Shown piece by piece: positions 34,201-43,818 of a stretch of DNA of 64,000 nt (positions within the stretch are counted from its first letter, which is position 1; every line of letters begins with the position of its first letter). Source of the stretch: Drosophila pseudoobscura (lineage: Eukaryota > Arthropoda > Insecta > Diptera > Drosophilidae); NCBI RefSeq assembly GCF_009870125.1, contig NC_046681.1, forward strand, positions 12,103,001 to 12,167,000, given 5' to 3'. The notes under the pieces are model-generated. The model was not told the origin of the DNA, did no database searches, and saw only the letters and a list, made by a program, of their open reading frames with translations. The translations under genes were made by a program, and so were the position numbers.

Positions 34201-36231
34201 GCACAGTTTCCTTGCCATTATTTGTGTGTATGTGCACCATCTCCAGTTGCGGCATCTTTGTTGCATTCGCCTTGATCATCTTTAATATATGGAATAAGCA
34301 TAGAAGGTAACTATAAATGAGAGAGTTCCCCTTCGACGCATGTTTAATTTCTATCAAATTTGCAGAGTAATACAATCCTCACATCCTGTTTGCAATACGA
34401 TCATGTTATTTGGTGTCATCATCTGTCTCACATCAGTCATCTTATTGGGCATGGACGGACGCTTTGTAAGCCCCGAGGAATACCCAAAGGTAAGATATCC
34501 CTACTGAAGTTTTTTCCACACCTTAATTCACACATTTTTCCACTTTTTAAAGGTTTGCCAAGCTCGAGCTTGGTTATTATCCACCGGTTTTACATTAGCA
34601 TATGGTGCAATGTTCAGCAAAGTCTGGCGTGTGCATCGTTTTACAACAAAAGCGAAAACTGACCCGAAGGTACAAGAATCATTAAATATTGACTTAACCC
34701 TATTGAAAAACAAAACGTTTTCTTACTGTAGAAAAAAGTGGAACCTTGGAAGCTATACACCATGGTTTCGGGCCTCTTATCAATAGATTTAGTGATATTA
34801 CTCTCATGGCAGATCTTTGATCCGCTGCAGCGTTATCTCGAAACATTCCCACTCGAAGATCCAGTATCTACAACTGATGATATTAAAATACGTCCAGAGC
34901 TTGAGCATTGTGAAAGTCAACGCAATTCCATGTGGTTAGGTAGGTACCTAAATATCTTGATTATAATTTTCCATTAGGAACTCACACAGATATTTCTGTA
35001 CCTACAGGCCTTGTCTATGGCTTTAAGGGCCTTATTCTGGTGTTTGGCCTATTTTTGGCCTATGAGACGCGTTCCATTAAAGTGAAACAGATCAACGATT
35101 CGCGTTATGTGGGCATGAGCATCTACAATGTGGTCGTTCTATGCCTGATAACAGCACCGGTGGGCATGGTCATTGCATCGCAACAGGACGCATCCTTTGC
35201 CTTTGTTGCTCTAGCTGTGATATTCTGTTGTTTCCTAAGCATGCTGCTGATATTTGTGCCAAAGGTATGTCCTCCCATCCGTCTTTTAATAACCAATTAA
35301 GAGCGATGCAAATGACTTTCGCAGGTCATTGAGGTCATACGACATCCCAAGGATAAAGCCGAGTCGAAATACAATCCCGATTCGGCCATATCGAAGGAGG
35401 ATGAAGAACGCTATCAGAAACTGGTTACCGAAAACGAGGAATTACAACGATTAATAACACAGGTAAACAAATCAATCAACATATCAAATATGTTGCTCTG
35501 CTTACATTTATTCATGGATTCCCAATGCCATTTGCAGAAGGAGGAAAAGATACGGGTCCTACGACAGCGGCTCGTGGAGCGGGGCGACGCCAAGGGCACA
35601 GAACTGAATGGAGCAACGGGCGCCGCCTCTGCAGCAGCAGCCACGACGTCACAACCCGCTTCTCTCATCAATGCATCCGCATCCGCACATCCCACGCCCG
35701 CAGCCACACTCGCAATCACACAAGGTAAGTGATCCACATTGATAACGATGATGGATGATCCCTCTCCTCATAGACATTTGCATGCGGAACTTAATTGTTG
35801 TATTAGCTCGATATAATTGTAATGTTTTCAATCTCAATTAGAAATTTTGGCCATTTTCGTGGGCATTGACACAATTGATTAGGTACAACGGCGTAGAAAT
35901 GGAGTTCAAAGGTTATATTGCTTACTATGCTACGCAAAACTCACCTGCCAGCACACTAAGCACTTAATTTCATTAAAATATCTCCTTTAAAACACCTAAA
36001 AACACACAACTTCACTTTTTTCCGCACAACTTTAACTCTCAATAATACGGTAAATTCGATCAACAAGTGGTGTCGATGGTTGTGCATCCGATACTTGCTA
36101 GTATCGATATAGCTATTCTCTATCTCTCTATCGATGTTTCGATCTTCTTTTTTAATTTGAATTTTGAATTTGAATTGAAACTAATTCCATTGTGATTTCC
36201 TTTTGCAGATACTCATGAGCATCGTACATGA
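22251..36231 (+). CDS. GABA-B-R1: Metabotropic GABA-B receptor subunit 1
   Basis: Family C G-protein-coupled receptor; the R1 subunit binds GABA and pairs with R2 in neurons. Coding exons: 22251-22505, 30234-30368, 30455-30625, 30706-30922, 31052-31217, 31282-31525, 31591-31740, 34164-34306, 34366-34489, 34553-34669, 34732-34939, 35008-35264, 35325-35462, 35538-35724, 36209-36231. All junctions are GT-AG and in phase, totalling 844 residues. Order: signal peptide ([15 protein letters not shown]), Venus-flytrap GABA-binding domain ([52 protein letters not shown]), seven membrane helices from about exon 8 to 12, then a cytosolic coiled coil ([20 protein letters not shown]) used for pairing with R2. 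Intron 1 (7.7 kb) and intron 7 (2.4 kb) each contain a nested same-strand gene. Not splicing after exon 14 gives an alternative ending GK-stop instead of DTHEHRT. Confidence 0.97.
22506..27142 (+). other. GABA-B-R1 intron 1, 5' half
   Basis: Non-coding DNA ahead of the nested orphan gene. It contains poly-C and CCACCC runs at 24187-24220, CTCTCGCTCTC at 24495-24520, a CAGCCTCAGCTT-type repeat at 24945-24995, TGGGTGGCAACAG duplicated at 26089-26120, and loosely repeated AGAACTCTCC-like units at 26908-27030. No other coding sequence is supported. Confidence 0.5.
27143..28705 (+). CDS. Uncharacterised 520-residue nested gene
   Basis: I do not recognise this gene. It is a single open frame inside intron 1 of GABA-B-R1, on the same strand. 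Protein composition looks real: a basic, Ser-rich N-terminus; a Cys/Leu-rich helical domain at about residues 50-150 ([57 protein letters not shown]); a long Q/P/R-rich linker to about residue 270; a basic middle part; and a C-terminal helical part ([34 protein letters not shown]) ending RKRKMTI. The first domain weakly recalls the DUF4485 helical module of centrosomal proteins such as CEP112; this is from memory and unverified. No signal peptide or membrane span is present. Lack of introns and nesting suit a testis-biased retro-derived gene, but that is inference. Confidence 0.7.
   Translation: MFSPKKVDGRWASSPKECDDASMQHRQSKPGSWKGSRNTMSERAEENKKQKDPWTVYDAKVNLRISDCLVMLECSPQPEEAFHPNSRECQCAREWLNELTSMKCDTVLEACLRNGYISALSVCLNQKSLYGIFEQMPPEELIWMDILDSSTNASSNHASFRSNHASRQQFDSTRGSQRPFETMHLESPQPSSQQPREAVDRQQRFMEEPQGLRIEPQVYRAEEPQRFQQQRQRYQEQPQKETFYDPATFPPAPHVRQQSGAYYKPSSVKFDTFGAPPRLKAASKKGKGFSPSGEEGGGVTVKDLGSDIKEAPPDSYSAMPTRSILKRSCFNEQAPHVYPSYLKKPLSFNDKQYFDDEICYKSPLKSCREKFASQKEYAVKGSRQIEYGFKRSKQKEQQIEQHNTHGTPTNQWKPEAAEEESDREKTSQTVITNRYCDMTFLRECIRRALRGETSEGANDYLDCEIESYKKICSRYRCDDPEYKEKMLGGDPIEQRTYLLRNMEEDLTNYVPLLRKRKMTI
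28706..30233 (+). other. GABA-B-R1 intron 1, 3' part
   Basis: AT-rich intronic DNA downstream of the nested gene, with an AATAAA-like site near 29344. No further gene, RNA or repeat family is visible; the branch/acceptor region TTGCCATTGACAG ends at 30233. Confidence 0.6.
31809..34088 (+). CDS. Na,K-ATPase beta-like protein, long N-terminus, nested
   Basis: A 759-residue uninterrupted frame inside intron 7 of GABA-B-R1, same strand. The last 280 residues match the beta subunit of the sodium pump: one membrane span at about 498-520 ([20 protein letters not shown]), then [53 protein letters not shown] and [10 protein letters not shown]. This predicts a type II glycoprotein with the C-terminus outside; NDT and NIT are possible glycosylation sites. 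Nervana subunits have about 30-60 residues before the span; here there are about 497, acidic, Ser/Glu/Lys-rich and likely disordered, with a 40-residue tandem repeat at 80-159. The Cys pair in GPC...SPC and the LTC...INC pair are kept, but the first extracellular disulfide loop of ordinary beta subunits is missing. It probably belongs with divergent, perhaps testis-expressed fly beta genes. Confidence 0.8.
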   Translation: MSDKDKKPEKAKDTKRDSSGKPPAPPVSPKPKSEESKKGSDTEKPVGSPQTSADNQKLESQIYEAEASEGKALPNHTEHATDPESEETLPQRQQNGSIATQTSFVSGLDNAQGQQSVDHPTDPESEETLPQSQQNENIETQTSFVSELDNAEGQQSVDQIPSTTVLESTQENKIHLEPIETDKELQEEDNVSLVGTQTAVSVQTSQPKRDSDDSDANSESELPYVPECGETVPDDRLKDIPSVKRPSFDNLRHEPSIGGVSRRYKAQSTPTTADNQFLTPEYIKKLYAQRDQEESELRNRGKFRTLEEIRGPKSTGTHQFSEEEQENEISLDDNDDPLIKHKASNTRISRVSQRWEEDFDEIIVYEKDSKQETVKTTEIIEEKEEEISAEIKSEPSISQMHYHMYGLLRDIGVNTVNPCDPIDDGTPIDPITPFKIDMNRINELFAAPQSEYGTYEMETGSRSYYEGCEYHFPGRNHWSRLFRDGFQGTYLSRLPMHWVYTVLSTVGYILFVFLFSMAWFDHITEDMTNNQPITKMLQPHLSLSPTATRGLTFDPRNDTEVNDMYTRILDFFKKYENLEESERFGPCTADQKFGYMSRSPCVFLKIHRLIGFKTVPYTHPDQVDREHCKTYDEMILKSLLRNITSQEERQNRIWLTCSTKPKNKIQIEFYPEPAIRTEYTDIEEKFVKDTLDQGDLNRIVALKLRNLRANERIDINCKIWAQNIYHNEEDFGQVSFFVIMGHEKNRQRVQQALNYHDSL
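32046..32285 (+). repeat. Tandem 120-nt in-frame duplication
   Basis: Two adjacent 120-nt units (32046-32165 and 32166-32285) encode residues 80-119 and 120-159 of the nested beta-like protein. Both read [11 protein letters not shown] then QTSFVS and QQSVD with a few changes. The high identity indicates a recent duplication that kept the frame. Confidence 0.9.
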
Positions 36232-37367
36232 AAAAACTTGTCAATTTCCTTTGCGTGATAGGTGAATTATACAAGAGAAAATATGAAATGCATATAAGAA
36301 GGATGAAAAAAACGAAGGAAGAAACGGACAAATTTAATATAAAATATGTACTTAATAAACTTTGTATCAACTTTAAGCTGAGCTAAATAAGTGAATTGGT
36401 AGCAGCAATTTTGTAGATTAACTGAAATATGTATTGTACCTTAAACGTGTTAGCATTAATATGGAAAACGAAATACTTTTAACTTACAAATAACTAAGAC
36501 AAAACGAAAAGAAAACTCTACACTAGCATCTGAACTAAGCAAATTGTTAGGCTTTACAGTTGGAAAAAAAAAACAAACAGAAACCAAAACAAAAACAAAA
36601 AAAAACAGTAGTCAAGAAAGCAAACCGAAAACAAAAACCAATCATGTTAAAGTTAGTAATTTTTAAATGCAAAATGGGAAAAGACAAAAATTGTTGTGTT
36701 TTTTAGTACATATTACTGTTGATTTCATTTCGAACCTATTTTGCTCAGTGCTGTCTCCTAGAGCTCTATTAATGCATAGCCTGCAAGAACAAACTCACAC
36801 ACAAAAGATTCCCCCCATGGCGGCCTTCTCCTGAACTTTTGTTATATGTATCTTACAAGACACGTCTTTATCTGAACCAGGTCGCGGCAATACAAACCAA
36901 ACTCCTAGACTCCAGGAACCAAGCCCAGAACTATCTCTCTCTCTCTCTCTCTGTCTTTCTCAGCAGGCGGCGATGGGGGGCTTGGTTCCTTATAGATAAG
37001 TTAGCTTTAGAGATTTTGTATAGATCCAAATGTGTGTGTGAGTATGTCGTGTCGTGTATAGTGCACTCGGTCAAGTTTTAATAGTTTAAATTTCAGCGAA
37101 TCGTAAATAGCACAAATCGAATGAAGAGTCTAGCAAATCTTAGATAATGAAGGGATAATATATATATACATATAGTATAGCATAGTCTAGTGTAGCCTCA
37201 AAAGTTAATATTATATTATGGGTGGGTCAAGGTCAAGGCTCAAGTAACGTTTTAATTTGTATGTACTGTTATACATAGACGAACGGAATGAAGAAAGGAA
37301 GCTAATGAGAAGATAAAAATATTAATGAGAAATTTTTGAACATACTGTAAGTTCTAAAATTGCATTT

Positions 37368-37412
<45 letters not shown>

Positions 37413-38560
37413 CACGGGAAATGAAGGAATACCGGATATAAATGAGCGTGTCGTTATATAGGAATTGACTTTATTTAAACTGAAAAAAAAACAACAACAA
37501 CTGAAACCTACTGAGAAAGATGACTCACTCTCACACACTCTCTATAACTCTCACTCTCACTATCTCTGATCGAATTGGAACCTTTTTATAATTCAATCAA
37601 TCACAACACACTCACATTCGAACATTCAAACAAATGAATTGAACATTCGAAAACAAAGAATTGAAAATAAAATATGAAGAAAATCCATCACGAAAAGTGC
37701 TAGAGAAAAATCCACATAGAAAACATCAAATTCCTACGAAATGAAAGACTTTAAAATCTAAGCCGTTAAAATGAAAGGGAAAACCAAGTAAAAAACTAAA
37801 ACAAAACTATACACACGATAAATCATTGATGATTATATGATATATATATATATATACGAGATAAATATATAAAGATATATATATGTATATGGAATTTACA
37901 CATGGCAAAAGATCATCTCTAGTAAATTGATATTTGTTAAGGATCGTTGGAATTTGTAGTTTAATTGGATTGATTGTGTTTGGTATACATTTAGGGAACG
38001 CTGTTAGGGTAGATCATATATGTATATTGTATATAGAACATTTAGCTTCGGCTCCTCTCAACACAGAAATCCACATACGCCCCAAAAATAAAAAGCGCAA
38101 ATTTTTAACCAAATAAACATATGATTTTTAATTACTTATTGATTTAAATAATTATTCTCAGATCACAACCGAATGAAGAACTTTTAGTGAAATAAGACAC
38201 ACACACACTTTAGCCAAGCTAATTGTTGTATAAATACGAGTAAATACATAGAATAAACCAAATGCAAAAATAAATCCAGATTTATTTCCAATGAAAAAAC
38301 ACACACACCCCATAAAAAACAAAGAAAACCCTACTGTTAGTGACAAAAAAAACCCCCCCAAAACGAAAACCACAAAAACATGGTAGCAATATGAAGGGAA
38401 AGAAAAACAAAAAAAAAAAAAACAAAGAACCTGTAAAAGAATGAAAAACTCGGTATGTTCTTATGAAAGTAACATTAACGAATTAATTTAAAGTTTAATA
38501 AAACGGAATAAATGAGAATTTTACTGAATAAAAAGCAAAACACACAAAAACTGAATTTAG
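36232..38560 (+). other. Long 3' UTR of GABA-B-R1
   Basis: A/T-rich DNA without coding frames follows the stop codon. AATAAA sites lie at about 36353 (proximal) and at about 38497 and 38507 (distal), so alternative 3' ends are likely. It contains CTCTCTC at 36936-36952 and a TA tract at 37374-37410. The extent is inferred from polyA signals only. Confidence 0.45.
37374..37410. repeat. TA dinucleotide microsatellite
   Basis: About 18 uninterrupted TA units within the presumed GABA-B-R1 3' UTR. The length is likely to be variable between individuals. Confidence 0.9.
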
Positions 38561-38639
38561 GAAGTATTCGAATATTTTTTTCTTTTATTTAAAAAAGTTT
38601 TGAGTTTAAGCTATAAAAAAGTCAGTGGAGCATGGTTAT

Positions 38640-39175
38640 AAGGGTACTTTCTTACCCAAAGGTAAGAAATTTTTACTGATGATTTTTCTATTTTGTAACT
38701 CCCATTTTTACCTTTAATTTTTGTAGATTTGTCAACCTTTAACTTCGTTATTATCTACCAGCTGTACATTATCGAAAACTGGCCAGAAGGTAAAAAATCC
38801 ATAAAATTTTAACTTAGCAACATTAAAAAGAAAACGTTATATTTTCTAGAAAAACTAAAAAAAAGTGGAACCTTTGAAGCTATACACCATGATTTCGGTC
38901 CTCTTATCAATGGATTTAGTGATCTTGGCAGATCTTTAACCCGCTGCAGCGCTATCTCGATACATTCCCACTCAAACCCCTACAACTGATGATAACAAAA
39001 TACTTCCAGGATAGAGCATTGTGATATTCAACGCAATTCCAGGTGGCTGGGTAGGTACCCAAATATCTTGATTATAATTTTCCATTAGGAACTCACACAG
39101 ATATTTCTGTACCTACAGGCCTTGTCTATGGCTTTAAGGGAATTATTCCCAAGGAGGATGGAGGGTTACCAAAAA
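38640..39175 (+). pseudogene. GABA-B-R1 exon 9-13 duplicate, copy A
   Basis: A broken DNA-level duplicate of the receptor's transmembrane-region exons. It contains the end of exon 9 (TACCCAAAGGTAAG-like), a deleted exon 10 (ATTTGTCAACC to GGCCAGAAGG), the exon 11 acceptor and exon 11 with several substitutions and deletions, then intron 11 at 39051-39118, the start of exon 12 (GCCTTGTCTATGGC) and a jump into exon 13 (AAGGAGGATGGAGG). Introns are retained, so it did not arise by retroposition. Reading frames are destroyed. Confidence 0.88.
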
Positions 39176-39480
39176 CTTTAACCCACTGCGGCGTTATCGC
39201 GAAACATTCCCACTCGAAGATCCAGTATCTACAACTGATGATATTACAATACTTCTAGAGCTTGAGTATTGTGAAAGTAAATGCGATTCCATATGGTTAG
39301 GTAGGTACCCAAATATCTTGATTATAATTTTCCATTAGGAACTCACACAGATATTTCTGTACCTACAGGAATTGTTTATAGCTTTAAGGGCCCAATATCC
39401 AAGGAAGATGAAGAACGCCGAAAACGAGGAATCACAACGTTTCTGTGCAAAATGTAGAAAATATGGATAAAAGGTATATG
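39176..39480 (+). pseudogene. GABA-B-R1 exon 11-13 duplicate, copy B
   Basis: Starts within exon 11 (AACCCACTGCGGCGTTATC), continues through its end, intron 11 (39301-39368), a few codons of exon 12 (GAATTGTTTATAGC) and fused exon 13 (CCAAGGAAGATGAAGAACG, then a 17-nt deletion, CCGAAAACGAGGAATC). It is head to tail with copy A and lacks a coding frame. Confidence 0.88.
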
Positions 39481-39784
39481 ATCTTGGAGCTGGGATAGAC
39501 GATGATACCTCTCAAAGAATTATCATTTCAATTACATATTCATTTTTGCAGGAAATACTCTTATTTTAATTGAAATTTGTCGTTGCACTCCACTCGTGCC
39601 GTGCATTTTTAATGAGAGATTCAACAACCTTTCAGCATATTTGCATAAAATATTCATTTGAATTATTAATATTGGAAACGTGTTGGTGGGGCGATTAACA
39701 TCAATTGGATTAAGTACATAAATCATTGCATATAAAAAGGTTTAAGATCCAATTTACAAATTTTAAAGATATAAAAATAGTAAT

Positions 39785-40115
39785 ATTTTGCAGCCCACTT
39801 TCAAACTTAAATCAGTCAACCTATTGGACATGGATGGACGCTTTGTTAGCCCCCAAAGAATACCCAAAGGTAAGATCACTTTAGTGAAGTTTTAAGAATT
39901 CTTTAACTCATATTTTTCCCTTACTTTTGTAGATTTTTCATATGTGAAAGTCAACGCTATTCCATGTGGTTAGGTGGGTACCTAAATATCTTAATTATAA
40001 TTTTCCGTTAGGAACTTACAAAGGTATTTTTGTACCGACAGGCCTTTTCTGTGGCGCTAAAAGCATAATTCTGGTGTTTGGCCTACATCTATACATCTAT
40101 AACCCTTTGCATATT
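39785..40115 (+). pseudogene. GABA-B-R1 exon 9/11/12 duplicate, copy C
   Basis: The most diverged copy. It keeps the exon 9 end (GGACATGGATGGACGCTTTG), a shortened intron, the last part of exon 11 (ATGTGAAAGTCAACGC), an intron 11 of the same 68-nt length (39974-40041, about nine differences) and the exon 12 start (GGTGTTTGGCCTAC). Flanking sequence is also duplicated: TTGGATTAAGTACATAAATC near 39703 recurs as TTGGATTAACTAAATAAATC near 40131. Confidence 0.85.
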
Positions 40116-40683
40116 TGAATTGGAATTTCAATTGGATTAACTAAATAAATCATTGAATATACGCAAATATTTATAATTACAATTATAAAAATGTAACTCT
40201 GATATGAGCTCGTATTTATTACATTTTAAAATAATAAAAAAAATATTATATACATATACACAAATTTATTTATTCTGAAACCCACTTTCAAATTAAAATG
40301 CAAAACTCTGAAGCCATCAACGCCCCATTAGTCTTCCCCTCGATCTTATCGGTTCACTGCACATTTGATTATATTCCAGATGGGCACTCAGACATCATCC
40401 AAAAGGTTATTTTTAAAATATTACCAATTGAGTGCGAGTGCGTATCGCATCTTTTTCCTTCCGCTTGTGTTACTAATTTTAATCATCCAGCAAAACTCAG
40501 CAGAGAAAACAGACAGACAGATCTCCCACAGCTCTTCGGTATAACAGATTATAACAGTCATTCCGATTATAACAGCTCACCTGAGCTGAGCTTTAAGCTT
40601 GGACGATCGGTCTGCCAGAGTATATTATGCTCGTCTTCGAGCACAGATCTTGCACTCAGCGCCCAAAGCTCGTATCGAACGGT

Positions 40684-40690
40684 TATAAAA
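40684..40690 (+). promoter_or_regulatory. TATA box of yellow-c
   Basis: TATAAAA lies 63 bp before the yellow-c ATG at 40747, which leaves a short leader of about 30 nt after a start near 40715. The 145-codon frame 40298-40735 that crosses it is probably chance. Confidence 0.7.
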
Positions 40691-40746
40691 GCGGAGATCG
40701 AACCGAATAAAGTACTTCCGAACAAATTCAAATAAACAAACACAGT

Positions 40747-42792
40747 ATGTATTCCATAAGATTGGTGAGCCTAGGGCTAGTCTTGTGCCTGATAAGCTGC
40801 TGGAGCTGGAGTGCATTGGCCAAGCTCGAAGAGAAATTCTCGTGGAAGCAACTGGCCTTCGACTGGCCCAGCCCAGAGGCGGAGGCGGAGGCCAAAGCAA
40901 CTGGACACTACATCGAGGAAAATAACCTGCCGCTGGGCGTGGAGCGTTGGCAAAACAGAATCTTTGTCACTGTGCCAAGGTAAATTACCAAATACATACA
41001 TATATTTTCATTTTATAGGATTCAACAGACCGAAAACCAATTTGTGATTACCTCTTCCATTACCTTACCATTTTTGGTTGTTTTGTTGGTAATTAAATGT
41101 CAAGCTAGACTTGCAAAATCACTGACTGGCTCCATAAACCGGTTTCCCAGTTGGCTAGGGTAACTTTAAACGTTTATTTTCCTTTGTCTATTTTGCATTT
41201 TAAATTGTAGTTTCTAAATGCAAATGCTCATTGGAAATTGATTTATAATTAATAAGAGAAAACATTCAAATGGTAAAGTAAACACTTGGTCGGATTTAAT
41301 TAGAGCCTTTTCACAGAAAAGGTCAGAACGATCACAGCGTGACGTCAGCACTAGGGGGGTTTACCCTCGACTCAATAGAGATTCGATCCCAAAAGGCACA
41401 TAAATTTGTGATTATTTTTTGGGAGCTCTGACTAATCAAAACAAGAACAAATTTTTAGGGAATTATCAGTAGGATGACACACAAATAGTACAAATTTCCA
41501 GTTCAGTTCTGAAATGGTATATGCATATATAATCAACTCCCAAACAATCTGAGAAATCCCAAGGGTTTCTTTAATAGATTTAAAAATTTTTCTAGATCTC
41601 TGTCTTTAAAATATGAAACCCAATCTCTAATATCTATCCCTTCCCCAGATGGAAGGCCGGTGTTGCTGCCACCCTCAACTACATTGATCTCACATCAACG
41701 GAGAAGTCACCAAAACTTCATCCCTATCCCAGCTGGGAGGCCAACAAATTGCCCATCGATGTGCAACCTCAAGAACAAAAGACACCCTCGGGTGGACGGC
41801 TAGATGCTGACAAGGCTCAGGATGCTGGCATACAGTTGAAGGACAACTCCACCATCATTTCCACATTCCGAATTCAGGTCGATGTGTGCGATCGTCTGTG
41901 GGTACTGGATACGGGTCTGGCTGATATTCTGGGCAGTCCCAAGAAGATTACACCGAATACCATCCTGATCTTTGATCTTAAGACTGATACATTGCTGCGT
42001 CGTTTCACCATTCCGGCTGATCAGTCCAAGGAGGATTCGTTCTTTGCCAATATAGTGAGTAAATAATGAAGAAATATTGACTTACTTATACTAAGGAGTA
42101 TGTTCCATTAACAGGTTGTGGATGCTGATCGTTCAGAGTGCCAAGATGCCTTTGCCTATGTCCCCGACTTGGGTGCCTATGGTGTGATTGTGTACTCCCT
42201 CCGGAACGACAAGTCCTATCGCGTCAAGCACAACTTCTTCCACTTTGATCCGCTGCAGGGTGATTTCAATGTGGGTGGCGTTAACTTCCAGTGGACGGAT
42301 GGAGTCTTTGGCCTGGCCGTGGGTCCCATGAATCCGGATCACTCCAAGGATATCTACTTCCATGCTCTGGCCAGTACCAAGGAGTTCAAGGTGTCCAACC
42401 GAGTGCTGCAAAACGAGTCGCATGTGACCGGTGGCGATTCCTACTATGACTTCAAGTATGTGGGAGATCGCGGCATGAATGGACAGTCCACCGCCGAAGT
42501 CTTCGATCCGGAAACCGGTGTCATCTTCTACACGCAAGTAAACAAGGATGCCATCGCCTGCTGGAACATCAAGCGTCCCTACACGCCCGACACTCAGGGC
42601 CTCATTGATTCCGATTCTCACACCTTGGTCTTCCCCAACGACTTGAAGATTGATAATGAGGGCACCATCTGGGTTCTGTCCGACAAGATGCCAACGTATT
42701 TGTACAAGGAGCTGGATCCGTCGGCCGTCAACTACCGCATATTGATGGGCAACAACCGCGATCTCATCAAGGGTACACCGTGCGAAATGTAA
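40747..42792 (+). CDS. yellow-c: Yellow-c, yellow/MRJP family secreted protein
   Basis: Member of the yellow / major royal jelly protein family, secreted six-bladed beta-propeller proteins tied to cuticle pigmentation and other extracellular roles; the specific role of yellow-c is poorly known. Three exons, 40747-40979, 41649-42054 and 42115-42792, give 438 residues. A signal peptide (LGLVLCLISCWSWSALA) starts the protein. Family motifs follow: GVERWQNRIFVTVPRWKAGV, VDVCDRLWVLDTGL, TILIFDLKTDTLLRRFTIP, DAFAYVPDLGAYGVIVY, FGLAVGP and NDLKIDNEGTIWVLSDKMP. The coding sequence prefers C/G third positions, unlike the AT-rich flanks. The gene ends 139 bp from the convergent CIAPIN1 stop. Confidence 0.95.
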
Positions 42793-42931
42793 GCAGCAGC
42801 CGTTTCGGGCATTTGTTGTGTGATTTGTGTCGCGGCGCATATTTGTATTTACATATGACATTATTTTCGGTTAGTAAGTCAGCTTAATAAACTATTCCCA
42901 ATGTGATTAATTGCGTGCATGGGTTCTTAAG

Positions 42932-43818
42932 TTAAATGTCAGACTTCAGCAGATTGTCGGCCAGTTGCACCTTCTCTCCCGGCTTGAAGGCGGGCATGCC
43001 CAGGTAGGGGCAGGTAGAACAACGAAAGGCGTCGCCCAAATAGCACTGGAAATACAAAGATCAAAATAATTATGAATACGATAGGAAATCCGGGGATTAA
43101 CATACATTTCCGCAGCTGGATTTGGCGTTTTCAGAGGCCGTTGCGGTTTGTTTCTCGCTCTCCAGCTCTTCGGCCAGGCCGCAGGAGCAGTTCTTGCAGG
43201 CCTTGCGCTTGCCTGTGGTGCTGCACACTTTCAGACCAGCCGGGTCTGGCTTCTGTTTGTCCTCCTCATCCAGCAGGTCTTCCTCGTCGATCAGCTCCTC
43301 ATCATCGCCGCTGATTTTCCACACATTCAGAGCGCTGGCGTTCTTCTTGGCAAACGACAGCCTGGCCGAGGAACCAGTCTCGTAGCCGGGCTTCTCTGCT
43401 GTCAGTGTATCTGTACCCTCGCTGCAGTTAATGAACCCAGACAGTTTGATTTCCTGCAGCAAGCTGCTGGCGGGCCCAATGAAGGAAAACAAATGGAGTT
43501 TTCCACTGGGCTTCAGCATGTGCAGCAGCTTTACGTAATTGTCGGTGAGCTGGGCGCACTCAATGACAATCAGGTCGAAGCTGGAGTTGGCGTAGGAGGC
43601 TGAAATTCGATGCAAGTCGCTAATGAATATGCTGACTCACAGGCAAAACTCACACGGAGCACCAATCTCACACGCAACTTACAAAACGAAAGGCGATGCA
43701 CATTTTCCACAGCCACCTCGCCCCCGGTGGCTGTTTTCAGCTGTTCCACACGCTTGTCTAGATCGGCGCTATCAGTCCATATGTATAGAGATTTTTGCAG
43801 ACCCTTAAATTGCTCCAT
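42932..43818 (-). CDS. CIAPIN1: Anamorsin / CIAPIN1 (Dre2)
   Basis: Electron-transfer component of the cytosolic iron-sulfur assembly pathway; Dre2/CIAPIN1 takes electrons from a diflavin reductase. Three exons, read 43818-43683, 43599-43106 and 43045-42932, give 247 residues. The N-terminal methyltransferase-like domain ([50 protein letters not shown]) lacks a need for SAM. An acidic linker ([20 protein letters not shown]) leads to two iron-sulfur sites: the CX2CXC motif in CKNCSCG after [10 protein letters not shown], and the twin CX2C motif CGNC...CSTC, split by the last intron. The start at 43818 is used because the frame upstream has no ATG. Confidence 0.96.

Noticed and set aside
40298-40735. 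145-codon open frame just before yellow-c
   Set aside because: It runs across the yellow-c TATA box and likely start site, has no recognisable domain, and its Ser-rich text looks like chance reading of promoter DNA.
42133-42861. 242-codon minus-strand frame over yellow-c exon 3
   Set aside because: Exact shadow of a conserved coding exon, with no start context and no family resemblance.
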